Below, in pieces: positions 25,650 to 35,630 of a DNA stretch of 64,000 nt. Source of the DNA: Pseudideonella sakaiensis (lineage in GTDB: Bacteria > Pseudomonadota > Gammaproteobacteria > Burkholderiales > Burkholderiaceae_C); assembly GCF_001293525.1 (NCBI RefSeq), contig NZ_BBYR01000036.1, positions 54,813 to 118,812 on the forward strand, written 5' to 3'. Within the stretch, counting starts at the first letter, position 1. The number at the start of each line of letters is the position of its first letter. A model generated the notes under the pieces. The model was not told where the DNA came from. It saw only the letters and a program-made list of their open reading frames with translations, and ran no database searches. Both the position numbers and the translations under genes were made by a program.

Positions 25650-26240
25650 TCACACCGCCGGAATCCCGCGCCGCTCCCGCATCGCGCGGCCGATGGCGGC
25701 GAGTGCGGCGGCGTCGAGCAGGCGGGCCGCCATCGGCAGCAGTTCGCCGTCCTCGCGGGCGAGGTGCTCGTGGTTGGCGGCGAGGAAGGCCGCCGCGGCA
25801 TCGGCCGGCCAGTCGGCCGCGGCGTCGAAGGGCGCGCCGTCGGCCAGGCGGCGCAGCACCGGCCGCAGCGCCTCCCAGGCGGCATCGAGCCGCCGGTGCT
25901 GCGTGGCCAGGCCCTCGGTGAGGGCGCGCAGGCAGACCGCGTCCGAGCCCGCCACCGCCTCGTGCAGCGCCGGGAACAGGTCCTGCTCCTCGTCCGCGTG
26001 GTGCAGCGGCACGGCGGTGCCGAAGTAGCGCAGCAGCTGGGCCGCCGCGTCGCGGGCCGACGCGTCGGCGCCGGCGCGCGCGAGGTGGCCGGCGAGGCGC
26101 TCGATCAGGTCAAGGTGGCGCTCGATGCGGCCATGGCAGGCGGCCAGCATCTCCAGCGGCGCCTCGGTGCCGGCGGCCGGGCTCTCGAAGCCCGGCAGCG
26201 CGCGGCCGCGGCCCGCGCCCGGTCCCTCAGGGTCCGCCAC
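25650..26240 (-). CDS. Hemerythrin HHE domain protein
   Basis: A 196-residue protein with a four-helix hemerythrin-like cation-binding domain that carries a di-iron site used for oxygen, nitric oxide or redox sensing. Ligand-type residues are visible in CHGRIERHLDLIERL, PLHHADEEQDLFPALHE, LATQHRRLDAAWEAL and NHEHLAREDGELLPMA. There is no signal peptide after an initial flexible stretch of about 25 residues. Its start overlaps the stop of the upstream 108-residue gene by 14 bases, placing it in the ECF sigma-kinase operon. An association with a stress-signalling cascade is therefore plausible. Confidence 0.85.
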   Translation of the reverse strand: MADPEGPGAGRGRALPGFESPAAGTEAPLEMLAACHGRIERHLDLIERLAGHLARAGADASARDAAAQLLRYFGTAVPLHHADEEQDLFPALHEAVAGSDAVCLRALTEGLATQHRRLDAAWEALRPVLRRLADGAPFDAAADWPADAAAAFLAANHEHLAREDGELLPMAARLLDAAALAAIGRAMRERRGIPAV

Positions 26241-26553
26241 CGTCGTTGCCGATGCCGGGGTCGTGCTGGAGCTCCTCGCCGCCGGCGCTGACCACCTTCA
26301 CCGTGTAGGCGTAGACACCCTTGGTCTGGTTCAGGTCGCGCAGGGTGACCGTGTCGGGGCCGACGGTGACGGCCGGGTCGGGGAAGTCGGGCGACGGCTG
26401 CCGCAGCACCACGGCGCCCTTGGACGGAAAGGCATAGCCGGGGGTCGTCAGGCGGAAGCTGACGAGGTTCTTCGACGCGGCCGTCACCGGCGCGAGTTCG
26501 GGATCGCAGACGATCTTGCCGTCCTTCACGCTCACGTCCACTTGACTGCTCAT
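26227..26553 (-). CDS. Hypothetical protein in the kinase operon (108 aa)
   Basis: I do not recognise a family. The start is the ATG at 26553, which has a strong AGGAGGG site six bases upstream; a GTG at 26580 overlapping the kinase stop would add nine residues. The sequence (SSQVDVSVKDGKIVCDPELAPV, VSFRLTTPGYAFPSKGAVVL, VTLRDLNQTKGVYAYTVKVVS) looks like a single beta-sandwich domain with no signal peptide. It lies between the Ser/Thr kinase and hemerythrin genes and overlaps the latter, so it is almost certainly co-expressed. It might be a kinase substrate or an immunoglobulin-like adaptor, but that is speculation. Confidence 0.7.
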   Translation of the reverse strand: MSSQVDVSVKDGKIVCDPELAPVTAASKNLVSFRLTTPGYAFPSKGAVVLRQPSPDFPDPAVTVGPDTVTLRDLNQTKGVYAYTVKVVSAGGEELQHDPGIGNDGGGP

Positions 26554-26576
26554 GGGCCCTCCTGGTCCGGGTTCGC

Positions 26577-29261
26577 TCACGGGAACTGCACCCGCCGCGC
26601 ATCGGCGATGCGCCGCTGCAGTGCTGCCAGCTGGGGGGAGCGGACACCCGCCGCGGACAGCTTAGCCGCAACCCCCTGCGCTTCTTCGACCGCGCCTCGT
26701 CGAAATTGAGCATGCGCGCGCAGCAGCAGGTCGGCGGCATCGCCGCCGTCGGCCGGCACCGCGGCCATCAGCGCCTCGACCTGGCCCCAGCGCGCACGGG
26801 CGCGGTCGAGGTCGCCGGAGGTGGCCAGCAGGTCGCCATGCGTCAGCGCGGCAACGCCCAGGGCCCGGCGCAGCCGCAGCAAGGGCACGATGCGCGCCGG
26901 GTCCTGCACCTGCGCATCGAGGAAGGCCGCCAGCGCCGCCAGCGCGCCCGGCAGCGCCGCGGCATCCGCGGCCTCGGCCCGCAGCCTCAGCGCCCAGGCC
27001 TGCAGCACGACGGTCGGCACCAGCGCGCGGGCCTCCGAGGCCAGCAGCCGGTCCACGTCCGGCTGCAGCGCGGCCAGCCGGCGGCGCGCGGCCGCCGGAT
27101 CGCCGGCCAGCAGTTCCATCTCGGCCAGCTGGCAGCTCGCGAGACCGGCCTGGGTGAGCCAGTCGAGGTGGTCGGGTTCGGCGGCGCGCAGCGCGGCGAA
27201 GCGGTCCACCGCGGTGGCGGCCGCGGCGCGCGCGCCGACCAGGTCGCCGGTGGCGGCGAGCAGCCGCGCGATCTCGTGCTGGCCGTTGGCCTGCAGGTAC
27301 TGCACCTGCCGGTCGTCGGCCGCGCCGGGGACGCGGACGATCCAGTCCAGCTTCTCGCGCTGCAGGCGCAGCGCCGCCGCCCCATCCCCCAGGGACTCCG
27401 CGACGTTGGAGCGGAAGCCGAGGTTCTGCGCCACCTCGCGGGCCAGCGCGGGCCGCTCGGCCGCCAGCGCCAGCCAGATGGCGCCGGCCGCCTCGAAGGC
27501 GCGCTGCGCCTCGGCGAAGCGGCCGCCGTCGCGCAGCAGCACCGCCAGGTTCTGCTCCGCATAGGCCTGCTCGATGCGCCAGTTCGGCTCGTCGGGCGCG
27601 AGCTTCACCAGCCGCAGCGCGAGCTCGCGGTAGGCCAGGAAGTAGGCCTCCGCCGTCGCCAGGTTGCCGTGCTGGCGCGCGGTGTAGCCGACCCAGTACT
27701 GGCTCTGGGCATGGTCGAACAGCCGCTGCGGGTCGTCCGGATGACGCTCCAGCAGCGCGCCGGTGCTGGCGGCCGCGCTTCGGAAGGCCTCGATCGCGCG
27801 GGGCAGCTCGCCGCGGCGGGTCGCGATCTCGCCGATCAGGTGGTAGGCGCGGGCCTGCCGCCCGAGCGAGGCGGCGTCCAGCCGCGAGGGGTTCTGCGCG
27901 TCATAGTACGCGAGCGCCCGGTCGCCGACGCTGTCGAGCGCATCCAGGCGCCCGACGGGTTCGAGCCGGCGGCGCAGGTCGCCGAGCATGAACTCGATCA
28001 GGCTCTCGGCCTGCACCTGCTGCTGGCGCGCCTCGCGCGCCTCGCGCCAGGCCAGCCCGGCGCCCCCCAGCAGCGCCAGCGTGGCCAGCGCACCCGCCGC
28101 GACGTAGGGGGCATTGCGGCGCACGAACTTGCCGCTGCGGTAGGCCCAGCGGTCCGGGCGGGCGGTGATCGGCTGGTCGGCGAGGTGGCGGCGCAGGTCC
28201 TCGGCCAGCTCGGCCGCGTTCGCGTAGCGCTCCGCCGGCAGCTTCTTCAGCGCCTTCGCGACCACGGTGTCCAGGTCGCCGCGCAGCGCGGGCGCGAGGC
28301 GGCGCTGCGCGGCCTCGGCGCTGCGCGCGAGGGTGGCCGAGGGCACGCGGGGCACCTGTTCGACCACCGCGCGCATCTGGTCCAGCGGCGCCTGGGTGCG
28401 CGCCTCCACCGGGTGCTGGCCGGTCAGCAGCAGGTACAGCAGCACGCCGAGCGCATAGACGTCGGTGGCGGTGGTCACCTCGACACCCTGCAGCTGCTCC
28501 GGCGCCGCGTACTGCGGCGTGAAGGCCTGCGCGCCCTGGCGCGTCGCGTCGGCCGGCGGCGCCGCCTCGTCGAGCAGCTTGGCGACGCCGAAGTCCAGCA
28601 GCTTCACCTCGCCGGCGGCCGTCACCAGGATGTTCGACGGCTTCAGGTCGCGGTGCAGGATCAGCCGGTTGTGCGCATGGGTGACGGCATCGGCCACGTC
28701 GAGGAACAGGCGCAGCCGGGCGCGCAGGTCGAGCGCCTGCTCGCGGCAGTAGCGGTCGATCGGCCGCCCCTCGACGTACTCCAGCACGAGGTAGGGCGTG
28801 CCGTGGTCCGCGGTGACGCCGGCATCCAGCAGCCGCGCGATGTGCGGGTGGTCGAGGCGGGCCAGGATGTGGCCCTCGCGCTCGAAGCGCCGCAGGTCGC
28901 CGCCGCCGACCAGCCCGGCCTGCAGGAACTTGACCGCCACCACTCCGTCGTAGCGGCCGTCGTGCCGGCGCGCCCGCCAGACGCTGCCCATGCCGCCGCG
29001 GCCGATCTCGCCCTCCAGCGTGTAGGGGCCGACGGCGTGGCCCGGCATCGCCACCGGCGGTGGCAGCGCCGGGGTCTGCAGGAAGTCGTCCTGCTCCAGC
29101 TCGCCGAGGCGCGCCAGCATCTGCTGCAGCTCCTCGGCGAGCGCCGGGTCCTCGTCGCGCCAGCCCGCCAGCCGCTCGCGCCGCGCCTCGGGCGCCAGGT
29201 CGAGCAGCTCGTCCAGGCGCGGCGACAGTTGCCGCCAGCGGGTCGGATCGGGGGCGTCCAT
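26577..29261 (-). CDS. Membrane serine/threonine protein kinase with TPR-like C-terminus
   Basis: An 894-residue Hanks-type kinase. Residues 80-340 form the kinase domain: Gly loop GEIGRGGMGSVW, ATP-anchoring Lys111 in VAVKFLQ, catalytic HRDLKPSNIL near 200, DFG motif in KLLDFGVAKLLDE and APE-like YAAPEQL. A juxtamembrane stretch precedes one helix (YVAAGALATLALLGGAGLAW, about 385-405). The remaining 490 residues are predicted alpha-helical, with repeated Tyr/Ala patterns (ARAYHLIGEIATRRGELPRA, AQSQYWVGYTARQHGNLATA) that look like tetratricopeptide repeats outside the cytoplasm. An acidic N-terminal segment resembles the regulatory segment of sigma-linked kinases. The upstream gene encodes an ECF sigma factor. 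Confidence 0.92.
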   Translation of the reverse strand: MDAPDPTRWRQLSPRLDELLDLAPEARRERLAGWRDEDPALAEELQQMLARLGELEQDDFLQTPALPPPVAMPGHAVGPYTLEGEIGRGGMGSVWRARRHDGRYDGVVAVKFLQAGLVGGGDLRRFEREGHILARLDHPHIARLLDAGVTADHGTPYLVLEYVEGRPIDRYCREQALDLRARLRLFLDVADAVTHAHNRLILHRDLKPSNILVTAAGEVKLLDFGVAKLLDEAAPPADATRQGAQAFTPQYAAPEQLQGVEVTTATDVYALGVLLYLLLTGQHPVEARTQAPLDQMRAVVEQVPRVPSATLARSAEAAQRRLAPALRGDLDTVVAKALKKLPAERYANAAELAEDLRRHLADQPITARPDRWAYRSGKFVRRNAPYVAAGALATLALLGGAGLAWREAREARQQQVQAESLIEFMLGDLRRRLEPVGRLDALDSVGDRALAYYDAQNPSRLDAASLGRQARAYHLIGEIATRRGELPRAIEAFRSAAASTGALLERHPDDPQRLFDHAQSQYWVGYTARQHGNLATAEAYFLAYRELALRLVKLAPDEPNWRIEQAYAEQNLAVLLRDGGRFAEAQRAFEAAGAIWLALAAERPALAREVAQNLGFRSNVAESLGDGAAALRLQREKLDWIVRVPGAADDRQVQYLQANGQHEIARLLAATGDLVGARAAAATAVDRFAALRAAEPDHLDWLTQAGLASCQLAEMELLAGDPAAARRRLAALQPDVDRLLASEARALVPTVVLQAWALRLRAEAADAAALPGALAALAAFLDAQVQDPARIVPLLRLRRALGVAALTHGDLLATSGDLDRARARWGQVEALMAAVPADGGDAADLLLRAHAQFRRGAVEEAQGVAAKLSAAGVRSPQLAALQRRIADARRVQFP

Positions 29262-29365
29262 GGCCGCCAGCCGGGCGCGGCCGCGTCAGCCGCGCTGCGG
29301 CGCGCGGCGGCGCGGCGCGGGCGTCGGGCGGCCGGGCGTCGGGCAGCCGGGCGGAATCCCGGGCC

Positions 29366-29929
29366 TCACGCGAGCTGCAGCGACAGGAACAGCCGCGCCT
29401 TCTGCCAGTCGCGCTGCACGGTGCGCTCCGTCACGCCCAGCACCTCGGCGATCTCCGGCTCCGACAGGCCGACGAAATAGCGCAGCTCGACCACCCGCGC
29501 CAGGCGTGGTTCCGCCGCGGCCAGCTCCTCCAGCGCCTCGTGCACGCGCAGCACCTCGTTCTCGTGTTCGATCGACGCGCGGTCGGCCAGGCCGGTGTCC
29601 AGCGTGACGGGGGCGTCGCCGCCGCCGCGGCGGTCGGCCTGGCGCGCGCGCACCACGTCGATCACGATCGAGCGCATCACCTTGGCGGCGTAGGACAGGA
29701 AATGGTCGCGGTCGGGGAAGGCCGGGCCGGCCACCCCCTGCAGCCGCAGGTAGGACTCGTGCACCAGCGCCGTGGTGTGCAGCGAGGTCATCCCCTCGGC
29801 CCGGCGCAGCCGGCTGTGCGCCAGCCGGTGCAGGTCGTTGTAGAGCAGCTCGAACAGGCGATCGCGCGCCGCCCGCCCGCCCGGCTCGTCCGGCCCCATG
29901 TGCAACAGCCTCGTGATGTCGCCCGTCAT
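29366..29929 (-). CDS. ECF-type RNA polymerase sigma factor (Sig-70_X6 type)
   Basis: A 187-residue sigma factor with region 2 (LFELLYNDLHRLAHSRLR, TTALVHESYLRL, FLSYAAKVMRSIVIDVVRAR) and region 4 (ALEELAAAEPRLARVVELRYFVGLSEPEIAEVL, VTERTVQRDWQKARLFL). The LHTTALVHESYLRL block and W-x-K-A-R-x-x-L ending match the group often encoded beside Ser/Thr kinases instead of anti-sigma factors. No anti-sigma gene is adjacent; the kinase begins 104 bases downstream, so activity is probably controlled by phosphorylation. A stretch of DNA to 30050 holds no other gene. Confidence 0.9.
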   Translation of the reverse strand: MTGDITRLLHMGPDEPGGRAARDRLFELLYNDLHRLAHSRLRRAEGMTSLHTTALVHESYLRLQGVAGPAFPDRDHFLSYAAKVMRSIVIDVVRARQADRRGGGDAPVTLDTGLADRASIEHENEVLRVHEALEELAAAEPRLARVVELRYFVGLSEPEIAEVLGVTERTVQRDWQKARLFLSLQLA

Positions 29930-30050
29930 CCCTCGCGGCGGGGCGGCGCCCCGGCAACAGCTCCTGGCCGCACTCTATCCCACCGCGTGGGGAGACGCCC
30001 CGCGGCCGGGGGGATGTCCGGATCCGGCGGCGGATTGCGTTTCAGAGGAC

Positions 30051-30632
30051 ATGCCCGCCAACACGACCCCCGCCACGCTGCCGCCCGGCCCGGGACCGGC
30101 CTTCGATGCCCCGCCGCGCCGGGCCGCGCCGCCGCGCGTGGCGGGCAGCGTCGGCACGCTGGAGCTGCTGCAGCGCGTCGAGCGCGGGCTGGCCGACGCG
30201 CGGCGCCAGGGGCAGCGGCTGTCGCTGCTGGCGGTGCAGGTGCAGCGGCTCGGCGTCGCGCAGGCCAGCGGCCTGCGCGGCCTGGCGGTCCCGGTCGACG
30301 GCCTGCGGCCGCCGCCGCCGCAGGTCGAGGCGGCGGTGCTGGACGCCTGCATGCAGCGCCTCAGCGGCCGCGTCCGCCAGTCCGACCTGCCGCTGCGCCT
30401 CGACGAACGCCGCGCGCTCGTGCTGCTGCCGGGTGCGGGCGACCAGGAGGCCGCGGTGGTCGCGACGCGGCTCGAGCGCCTGCTCGTCGGCACCTATGGG
30501 CACGAACCCTGGCGCGTGGAACTGACCGTGTCCGTCGGCCGCGCCAGCTACCCCGAATGCGGCGTCACCGCGCGCGACCTCGTGCGCGCCGCGCAGCGCG
30601 GCCTCGAGGGCGTGGCCGCCGAGCGCAGCTAG
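30051..30632 (+). CDS. Degenerate GGDEF-like domain protein
   Basis: A 193-residue protein starting at the ATG at 30051 with an AGAGGAC site directly upstream. After a Pro/Ala-rich 35-residue N-terminus, the fold pattern resembles a GGDEF nucleotidyl-cyclase domain: LELLQRVERGLADARRQGQRLSLL, DACMQRLSGRVRQSDLPLRLDERRALVLLPG and VELTVSVGRASYPECGVTARDLVRAAQRGL. The catalytic GG(D/E)EF turn is replaced by LDERRA, so cyclase activity is not expected. It may bind c-di-GMP or GTP, or serve as a scaffold. The gene is alone, divergent from the ECF sigma gene, and followed by a hairpin cluster. Confidence 0.65.
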   Translation: MPANTTPATLPPGPGPAFDAPPRRAAPPRVAGSVGTLELLQRVERGLADARRQGQRLSLLAVQVQRLGVAQASGLRGLAVPVDGLRPPPPQVEAAVLDACMQRLSGRVRQSDLPLRLDERRALVLLPGAGDQEAAVVATRLERLLVGTYGHEPWRVELTVSVGRASYPECGVTARDLVRAAQRGLEGVAAERS

Positions 30633-30755
30633 CCGCACCTGGCCGGGTCCCGGCCTCCACGCCGCCGAGCCCGGTCGATCGGGCCGGGACACGACGTGCG
30701 AGCCGGGCGCCCCGAACGCCCCACGACACCACCGCCAGCGTCTAACTGACGGGAG

Positions 30756-30845
30756 CCCCCTCCCGGAGGGGGAACGGGGAGCCGTGCAGCCACCGCCGCA
30801 GGCGGTGGGCGAGTAGGCGACAGGCCGGCAACGCCGTCCTGTTGC

Positions 30846-30852
<7 letters not shown>
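30756..30852. repeat. Cluster of three hairpins, REP-like, overlapping the 3' end of the activator gene
   Basis: Three consecutive inverted repeats are visible. CCCCCTCC-C-GGAGGGGG spans 30756-30772, CACCGCC-GCA-GGCGGTG spans 30791-30807, and a 15-bp imperfect stem spans 30810-30824 and 30838-30852 (one mismatch, 13-base loop). The last contains the TAG stop codon of the minus-strand sigma-54 activator. The group looks like an intergenic mosaic repeat or a compound terminator between two convergent genes. Confidence 0.55.
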
Positions 30853-32054
<1,202 letters not shown>

Positions 32055-32343
32055 CGGCAGGAAGGGCGGCGCTGCGGGAGGACGGAGGCGAAGGCGACGA
32101 CGGCGAAGTCAGGCGCGGGAGAGCGCGCACGCCCCTGGCCATCGACGGTGAAGCCTAGCCCCGGGGGAGGCCCCGCGGGGAGCCGCCGTCCACCCGTGCG
32201 CCGGTAGGACGCGGCCTACAGCGCCGTGCGGCGGGCGCCGCTGTCGAGCGCTCGGCGGGCCTGTCGATACTGGTTTCGCCGCGCCCATCGCAGTCCGAGC
32301 CGGCCCTCCCCGACCCAAGCGAGCCTGCCCGAAAGGCGCTGCC

Positions 32344-33837
32344 ATGCTGACCCTGGACCTGCGAACCGATCTCCGACAGCACGCCGCGATGAGCCCGCGG
32401 CTGCAACATGCCGTCCGCCTGCTCACGCTGTCCTCGCTGGACTATGCGCAGGAGCTGCACCAGGCGCTGGACCGCAACCCCTTCCTCGAGGCCGACGAGC
32501 CGCAGGGCCTGGTCGATGCGCCGCACGAGCCGGGCGACGCGACCCCGGTCGACCGCTATGGGCTCGATGCACCGGGCAGCGACGCCGAGGCCTGCGCGCC
32601 CTACGTGGCCGACCCGGCCCGCGCCGACGATGCCGCCGCGCCCTGGGAACCCGCCGATCCCTGGGGCGGCCCCCGCAGCACCGGCCGCGCGGCCGACGGC
32701 GACGAGGCCGGCGGCGACCGGCTGGACCGCTGGGCCTGCGAGACCACGCTGGCCGAGCACCTGCACCGCCAGCTCGCGCTGCTGCGGCTCGCGCCGCCGC
32801 TGCGGGCGGCCGCTGCCGCGCTGATCGACTCGCTGGACGACGACGGCTACCTGCGCACGCCGCTGGACGCGCTGCGCCACCTGCCCGGCCTGCGCCCGCG
32901 CACCTCGCTGCGCACGCTGGAGCAGGCGCTGGGCGCGGTGCAGTCGCTGGAGCCGACCGGCGTCGGCGCACGCGACGTCGCCGAGTGCCTGCGCCTGCAG
33001 CTGGCGGCGCGGCCGGACGCACCGCCGCTGGCGCTGGAGATCGTCGAGCAGCACCTGCCGCGGCTGGCCGCGCGCGACGTGCCGGGGCTGGCCCGCCTGC
33101 TCGGCCGCACGCCGGCCGAGATCGAGGCGGTCTGCACGCTGATCCGCCGGCTCGACCCGCGGCCGGGCTGGCGCGTCGGTCCGCAGCGCGTTCCCACGCT
33201 GGTGCCCGATGTGCTGGTGCGGCGCCAGCAGGGCCGCTGGGAGGTGGCGCTGAACCCGGCGGTGCTGCCGCGGGTGCGCTTCAACCATGCCGTGGCGGAG
33301 CTGTTCCAGCGCTGCCGCCAGCGCGAGCCGCACGGCGCGCTGGCCGACCACCTGCAGCAGGCGCGCTGGACGCTGCGCAACGTCGAGCAGCGCTTCTCCA
33401 CCATCCTCGACGTGGCGCGCGCCATCGTGCGCCGCCAGTCGGCCTTCCTCGAGCACGGCCCGATGGCGCTGAAGCCGCTGAGCCTGCGCGAGATCGGCGA
33501 CGAGATCGGCGCGCACGAATCCACGGTGTCGCGCGTGACGCGGCACAAGTACCTGGCGACGCCCTCGGGCGTGGTCGAGCTGAAGGTCTTCTTCTCCCGC
33601 CCGATGGCCACCCGCAGCGGCGCGCCCTGCACCGGGCCGGCGATCCGCGGCCGCGTGCTCGAGATGCTGCAGGCCGAATCCCCCGGCGCCCCGCTGTCGG
33701 ACGCCGAGATCGCACGCCGCCTGGCCCGCGAGGGCCTGGTCGTCGCCCGGCGCACCGTCACGAAGTACCGCCAGTGGCTGCGCATCGAACCCGTGGAACG
33801 CCGCCGACGGCACGACGCCGCCGACCGGCCCCTGTGA
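32344..33837 (+). CDS. rpoN: RNA polymerase sigma-54 factor (RpoN)
   Basis: A 497-residue sigma-54. Region I is visible at residues 1-50 (LRTDLRQHAAMSPRLQHAVR, LLTLSSLDYAQELHQAL, NPFLE), then an acidic region II, a core-binding region III (DPRPGWRVGPQRVPTLVPD, HESTVSRVTRHKYLATPSG), and the RpoN box ARRTVTKYR at about 468-476. Betaproteobacterial housekeeping rpoN normally lies beside lptB and hpf; neither is here. This copy instead sits between a divergent sigma-54 activator and a PA2169-family gene, so it may be a second, dedicated rpoN. Whether another copy exists cannot be seen from this window. Confidence 0.93.
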   Translation: MLTLDLRTDLRQHAAMSPRLQHAVRLLTLSSLDYAQELHQALDRNPFLEADEPQGLVDAPHEPGDATPVDRYGLDAPGSDAEACAPYVADPARADDAAAPWEPADPWGGPRSTGRAADGDEAGGDRLDRWACETTLAEHLHRQLALLRLAPPLRAAAAALIDSLDDDGYLRTPLDALRHLPGLRPRTSLRTLEQALGAVQSLEPTGVGARDVAECLRLQLAARPDAPPLALEIVEQHLPRLAARDVPGLARLLGRTPAEIEAVCTLIRRLDPRPGWRVGPQRVPTLVPDVLVRRQQGRWEVALNPAVLPRVRFNHAVAELFQRCRQREPHGALADHLQQARWTLRNVEQRFSTILDVARAIVRRQSAFLEHGPMALKPLSLREIGDEIGAHESTVSRVTRHKYLATPSGVVELKVFFSRPMATRSGAPCTGPAIRGRVLEMLQAESPGAPLSDAEIARRLAREGLVVARRTVTKYRQWLRIEPVERRRRHDAADRPL

Positions 33838-33847
33838 GGAGCTCCCC

Positions 33848-34294
33848 ATGAACCGCGAACTGATCGACACCCTGAACCACCTGGTCGAGACCTGCAAGGA
33901 CGGCGAGTACGGCTTCACCACCTGCGCCCGCCATACCGAATCGCCCGCGCTGCGCGAGCGCTTCGCGCAGCGCGCGGCGGACTGCCGCGCCGCCGCCGGC
34001 GAACTGCAGCACCTCGTGTTCGAGCACGGCGGCGAGCCCGAGGACGGCGGCAGCGCGCTGGGGGCGCTGCACCGCGGCTGGGTCGCGGTGCTCGGCGCGG
34101 TGGCCGGCAGCAGCGACTCGCGCATGCTCGAGGAGGCCGAGCGCGGCGAGGAGGCGGCGCTCGAGCGCTACCAGCGCGCGCTCGACGGCACGCTGCTGCC
34201 GGACGGCGTGCGCGCCGTGCTGCAGCGCCAGCGCCTGGGCGTGCTGAGCCACCGCGACGAACTGCGCGCGCTGCGCGAGCGCACGCCGGCCTGA
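33848..34294 (+). CDS. PA2169-family four-helix-bundle protein (DUF2383)
   Basis: A 148-residue helical protein. It starts ten bases after the rpoN stop with a GGAG site that overlaps the rpoN end, so it is co-transcribed. The sequence MNRELIDTLNHLVETCKDGEYGF, with the Glu/His-bearing helices TTCARHTESPALRERFAQRA and EEAERGEEAALERYQRAL, matches the PA2169/DUF2383 family, a ferritin-like four-helix bundle with possible metal-binding Glu residues. Family members are stress- or biofilm-associated in pseudomonads, but no reaction is known. Linkage to rpoN suggests sigma-54-related expression or function. Confidence 0.85.
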   Translation: MNRELIDTLNHLVETCKDGEYGFTTCARHTESPALRERFAQRAADCRAAAGELQHLVFEHGGEPEDGGSALGALHRGWVAVLGAVAGSSDSRMLEEAERGEEAALERYQRALDGTLLPDGVRAVLQRQRLGVLSHRDELRALRERTPA

Positions 34295-34513
34295 CGTCGA
34301 CCGCCGGGCCTTCGCCGCCGAAGGGCCGGGCGCCCGCCTCGGCATGGGGCCGACCGTGCACGGCGGCCGCCGGCAGCATGCCGCACCGGGGGCCGCACTG
34401 TGGGCCGGGCCCGACACCGGCTGCGCTCGCGCGCGACACCGTGCGGGAGCCTTTAGCATGGCAAGCCACGCCGCCCGGCCCCGCCCGGGTCCCCCCGTCT
34501 TCCCGCTGCCGTC

Positions 34514-35572
34514 TTGAGCGCCCTGCCCCGCCCCCCGTCGCTCGCCGCGCCCCCGCGCCGCGGCCTGCCGAACACCTCGGGGCGCGCCTTCTGGGCGATG
34601 ACGCGCCGCGTCACGGTGATCGCCGCGGCGATCGACGCCGGCTACCTGCTGCTGTTCGCGGCGCTCGGCTCGCTGCCGATGTCGCTGGTCAACCTGGCCA
34701 GCCTCGCGATGTACGGCACGGCCTGGTGGCTGATCGGCCAGCGGCGCAACCGCGCGGCGCTGCTGCTGATCTGGGCCGAGGTGCTGCTGCATGCCGCGCT
34801 CGGCTCGCTGCTGCTCGGCTGGGACAGCGGCTTCCACTACTACCTGCTGCTGTTCATCCCGGCCATCGTCATCGCCAACACGCGCGGCTATGCCGTGCCG
34901 CTGGTCGGCGGGCTGCTCGTCTACTACCTCGGCCTGCGCGCGGTCTGCGATGCCGTCGGTGCGCTGCAGCCGCTGGGCGCGGGCGCCACGCGCCTGGTGC
35001 TGTGGCTGCACGTGTGCATCGTGTTCGGCATGTTCGCGTCGATCTCCGCGTTCTACCGCCGCTCCATCCTGGTGGCCGAGCAGCGGCTGGTGCGCCAGGC
35101 CTCGTCGGACGGCCTGACCGGGCTGGCCAACCGCAGCCACTTCCAGGCCCTGGCCGCCACCGAGATCGCGCGCGCGCGCCGGCACGGCCAGCCGCTGGCG
35201 CTGCTGATCGCGGACATCGACCACTTCAAGGCCGTCAACGACCGCCACGGCCACGGCACGGGTGACCGGGTGCTGGTCGAGGTCGGCCAGCGGCTGAAGG
35301 CCGGGCTGCGCGAGATCGACGCGCTGGCGCGCTGGGGCGGCGAGGAGTTCGTCGCGATGCTGCCCGACTGCCCGCCCGAGCGCACCGCGCAGGTGGCCGA
35401 GCGCCTGCGCGCCACCGTGGCCACGCCGGCCCCCGGCCTGCCGCCCGTCACCCTGTCGATCGGCACCACCCAGGTCGACCCGGCGGAAGACCTCGACGCG
35501 GCGCTGCGCCGCGCCGACGCCGCGCTCTACGCCAGCAAGGCGGCGGGGCGGGACCGGGTCAGCCGCGGCTGA
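34514..35572 (+). CDS. Membrane diguanylate cyclase (GGDEF)
   Basis: A 352-residue enzyme expected to make cyclic di-GMP from two GTP. The N-terminal half has about six helices (VIAAAIDAGYLLLFAALG, LLLIWAEVLLHAALGSLLLG, YYLLLFIPAIVIANT). The C-terminal GGDEF domain starts at SSDGLTGLANRSHFQ. Metal-binding Asp is in IADIDHFKAVNDRHGH, the active-site motif is GGEEF (WGGEEFVAMLPD), and an intact product-inhibition I-site RxxD (REID) lies upstream. The annotated start is a TTG at 34514 without a clear ribosome-binding site; an in-frame ATG at 34598 is an alternative that keeps all helices. It is a single gene. Confidence 0.9.
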   Translation: MSALPRPPSLAAPPRRGLPNTSGRAFWAMTRRVTVIAAAIDAGYLLLFAALGSLPMSLVNLASLAMYGTAWWLIGQRRNRAALLLIWAEVLLHAALGSLLLGWDSGFHYYLLLFIPAIVIANTRGYAVPLVGGLLVYYLGLRAVCDAVGALQPLGAGATRLVLWLHVCIVFGMFASISAFYRRSILVAEQRLVRQASSDGLTGLANRSHFQALAATEIARARRHGQPLALLIADIDHFKAVNDRHGHGTGDRVLVEVGQRLKAGLREIDALARWGGEEFVAMLPDCPPERTAQVAERLRATVATPAPGLPPVTLSIGTTQVDPAEDLDAALRRADAALYASKAAGRDRVSRG

Positions 35573-35630
35573 GTGGCCCCGAGGCCGGGGCAGGCCGCCG
35601 CGTCGGGCACGGAAAGACGAGCGCCCGGCC

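Noticed and set aside
26706..29480. 924-codon plus-strand open frame
   Set aside because: Antisense shadow of the Ser/Thr kinase gene, whose catalytic motifs are all intact.
32055..32343. Sigma-54 (-24/-12) promoter between the activator and rpoN
   Set aside because: No TGGCA-N7-TGC-like pair with correct spacing was found by eye.
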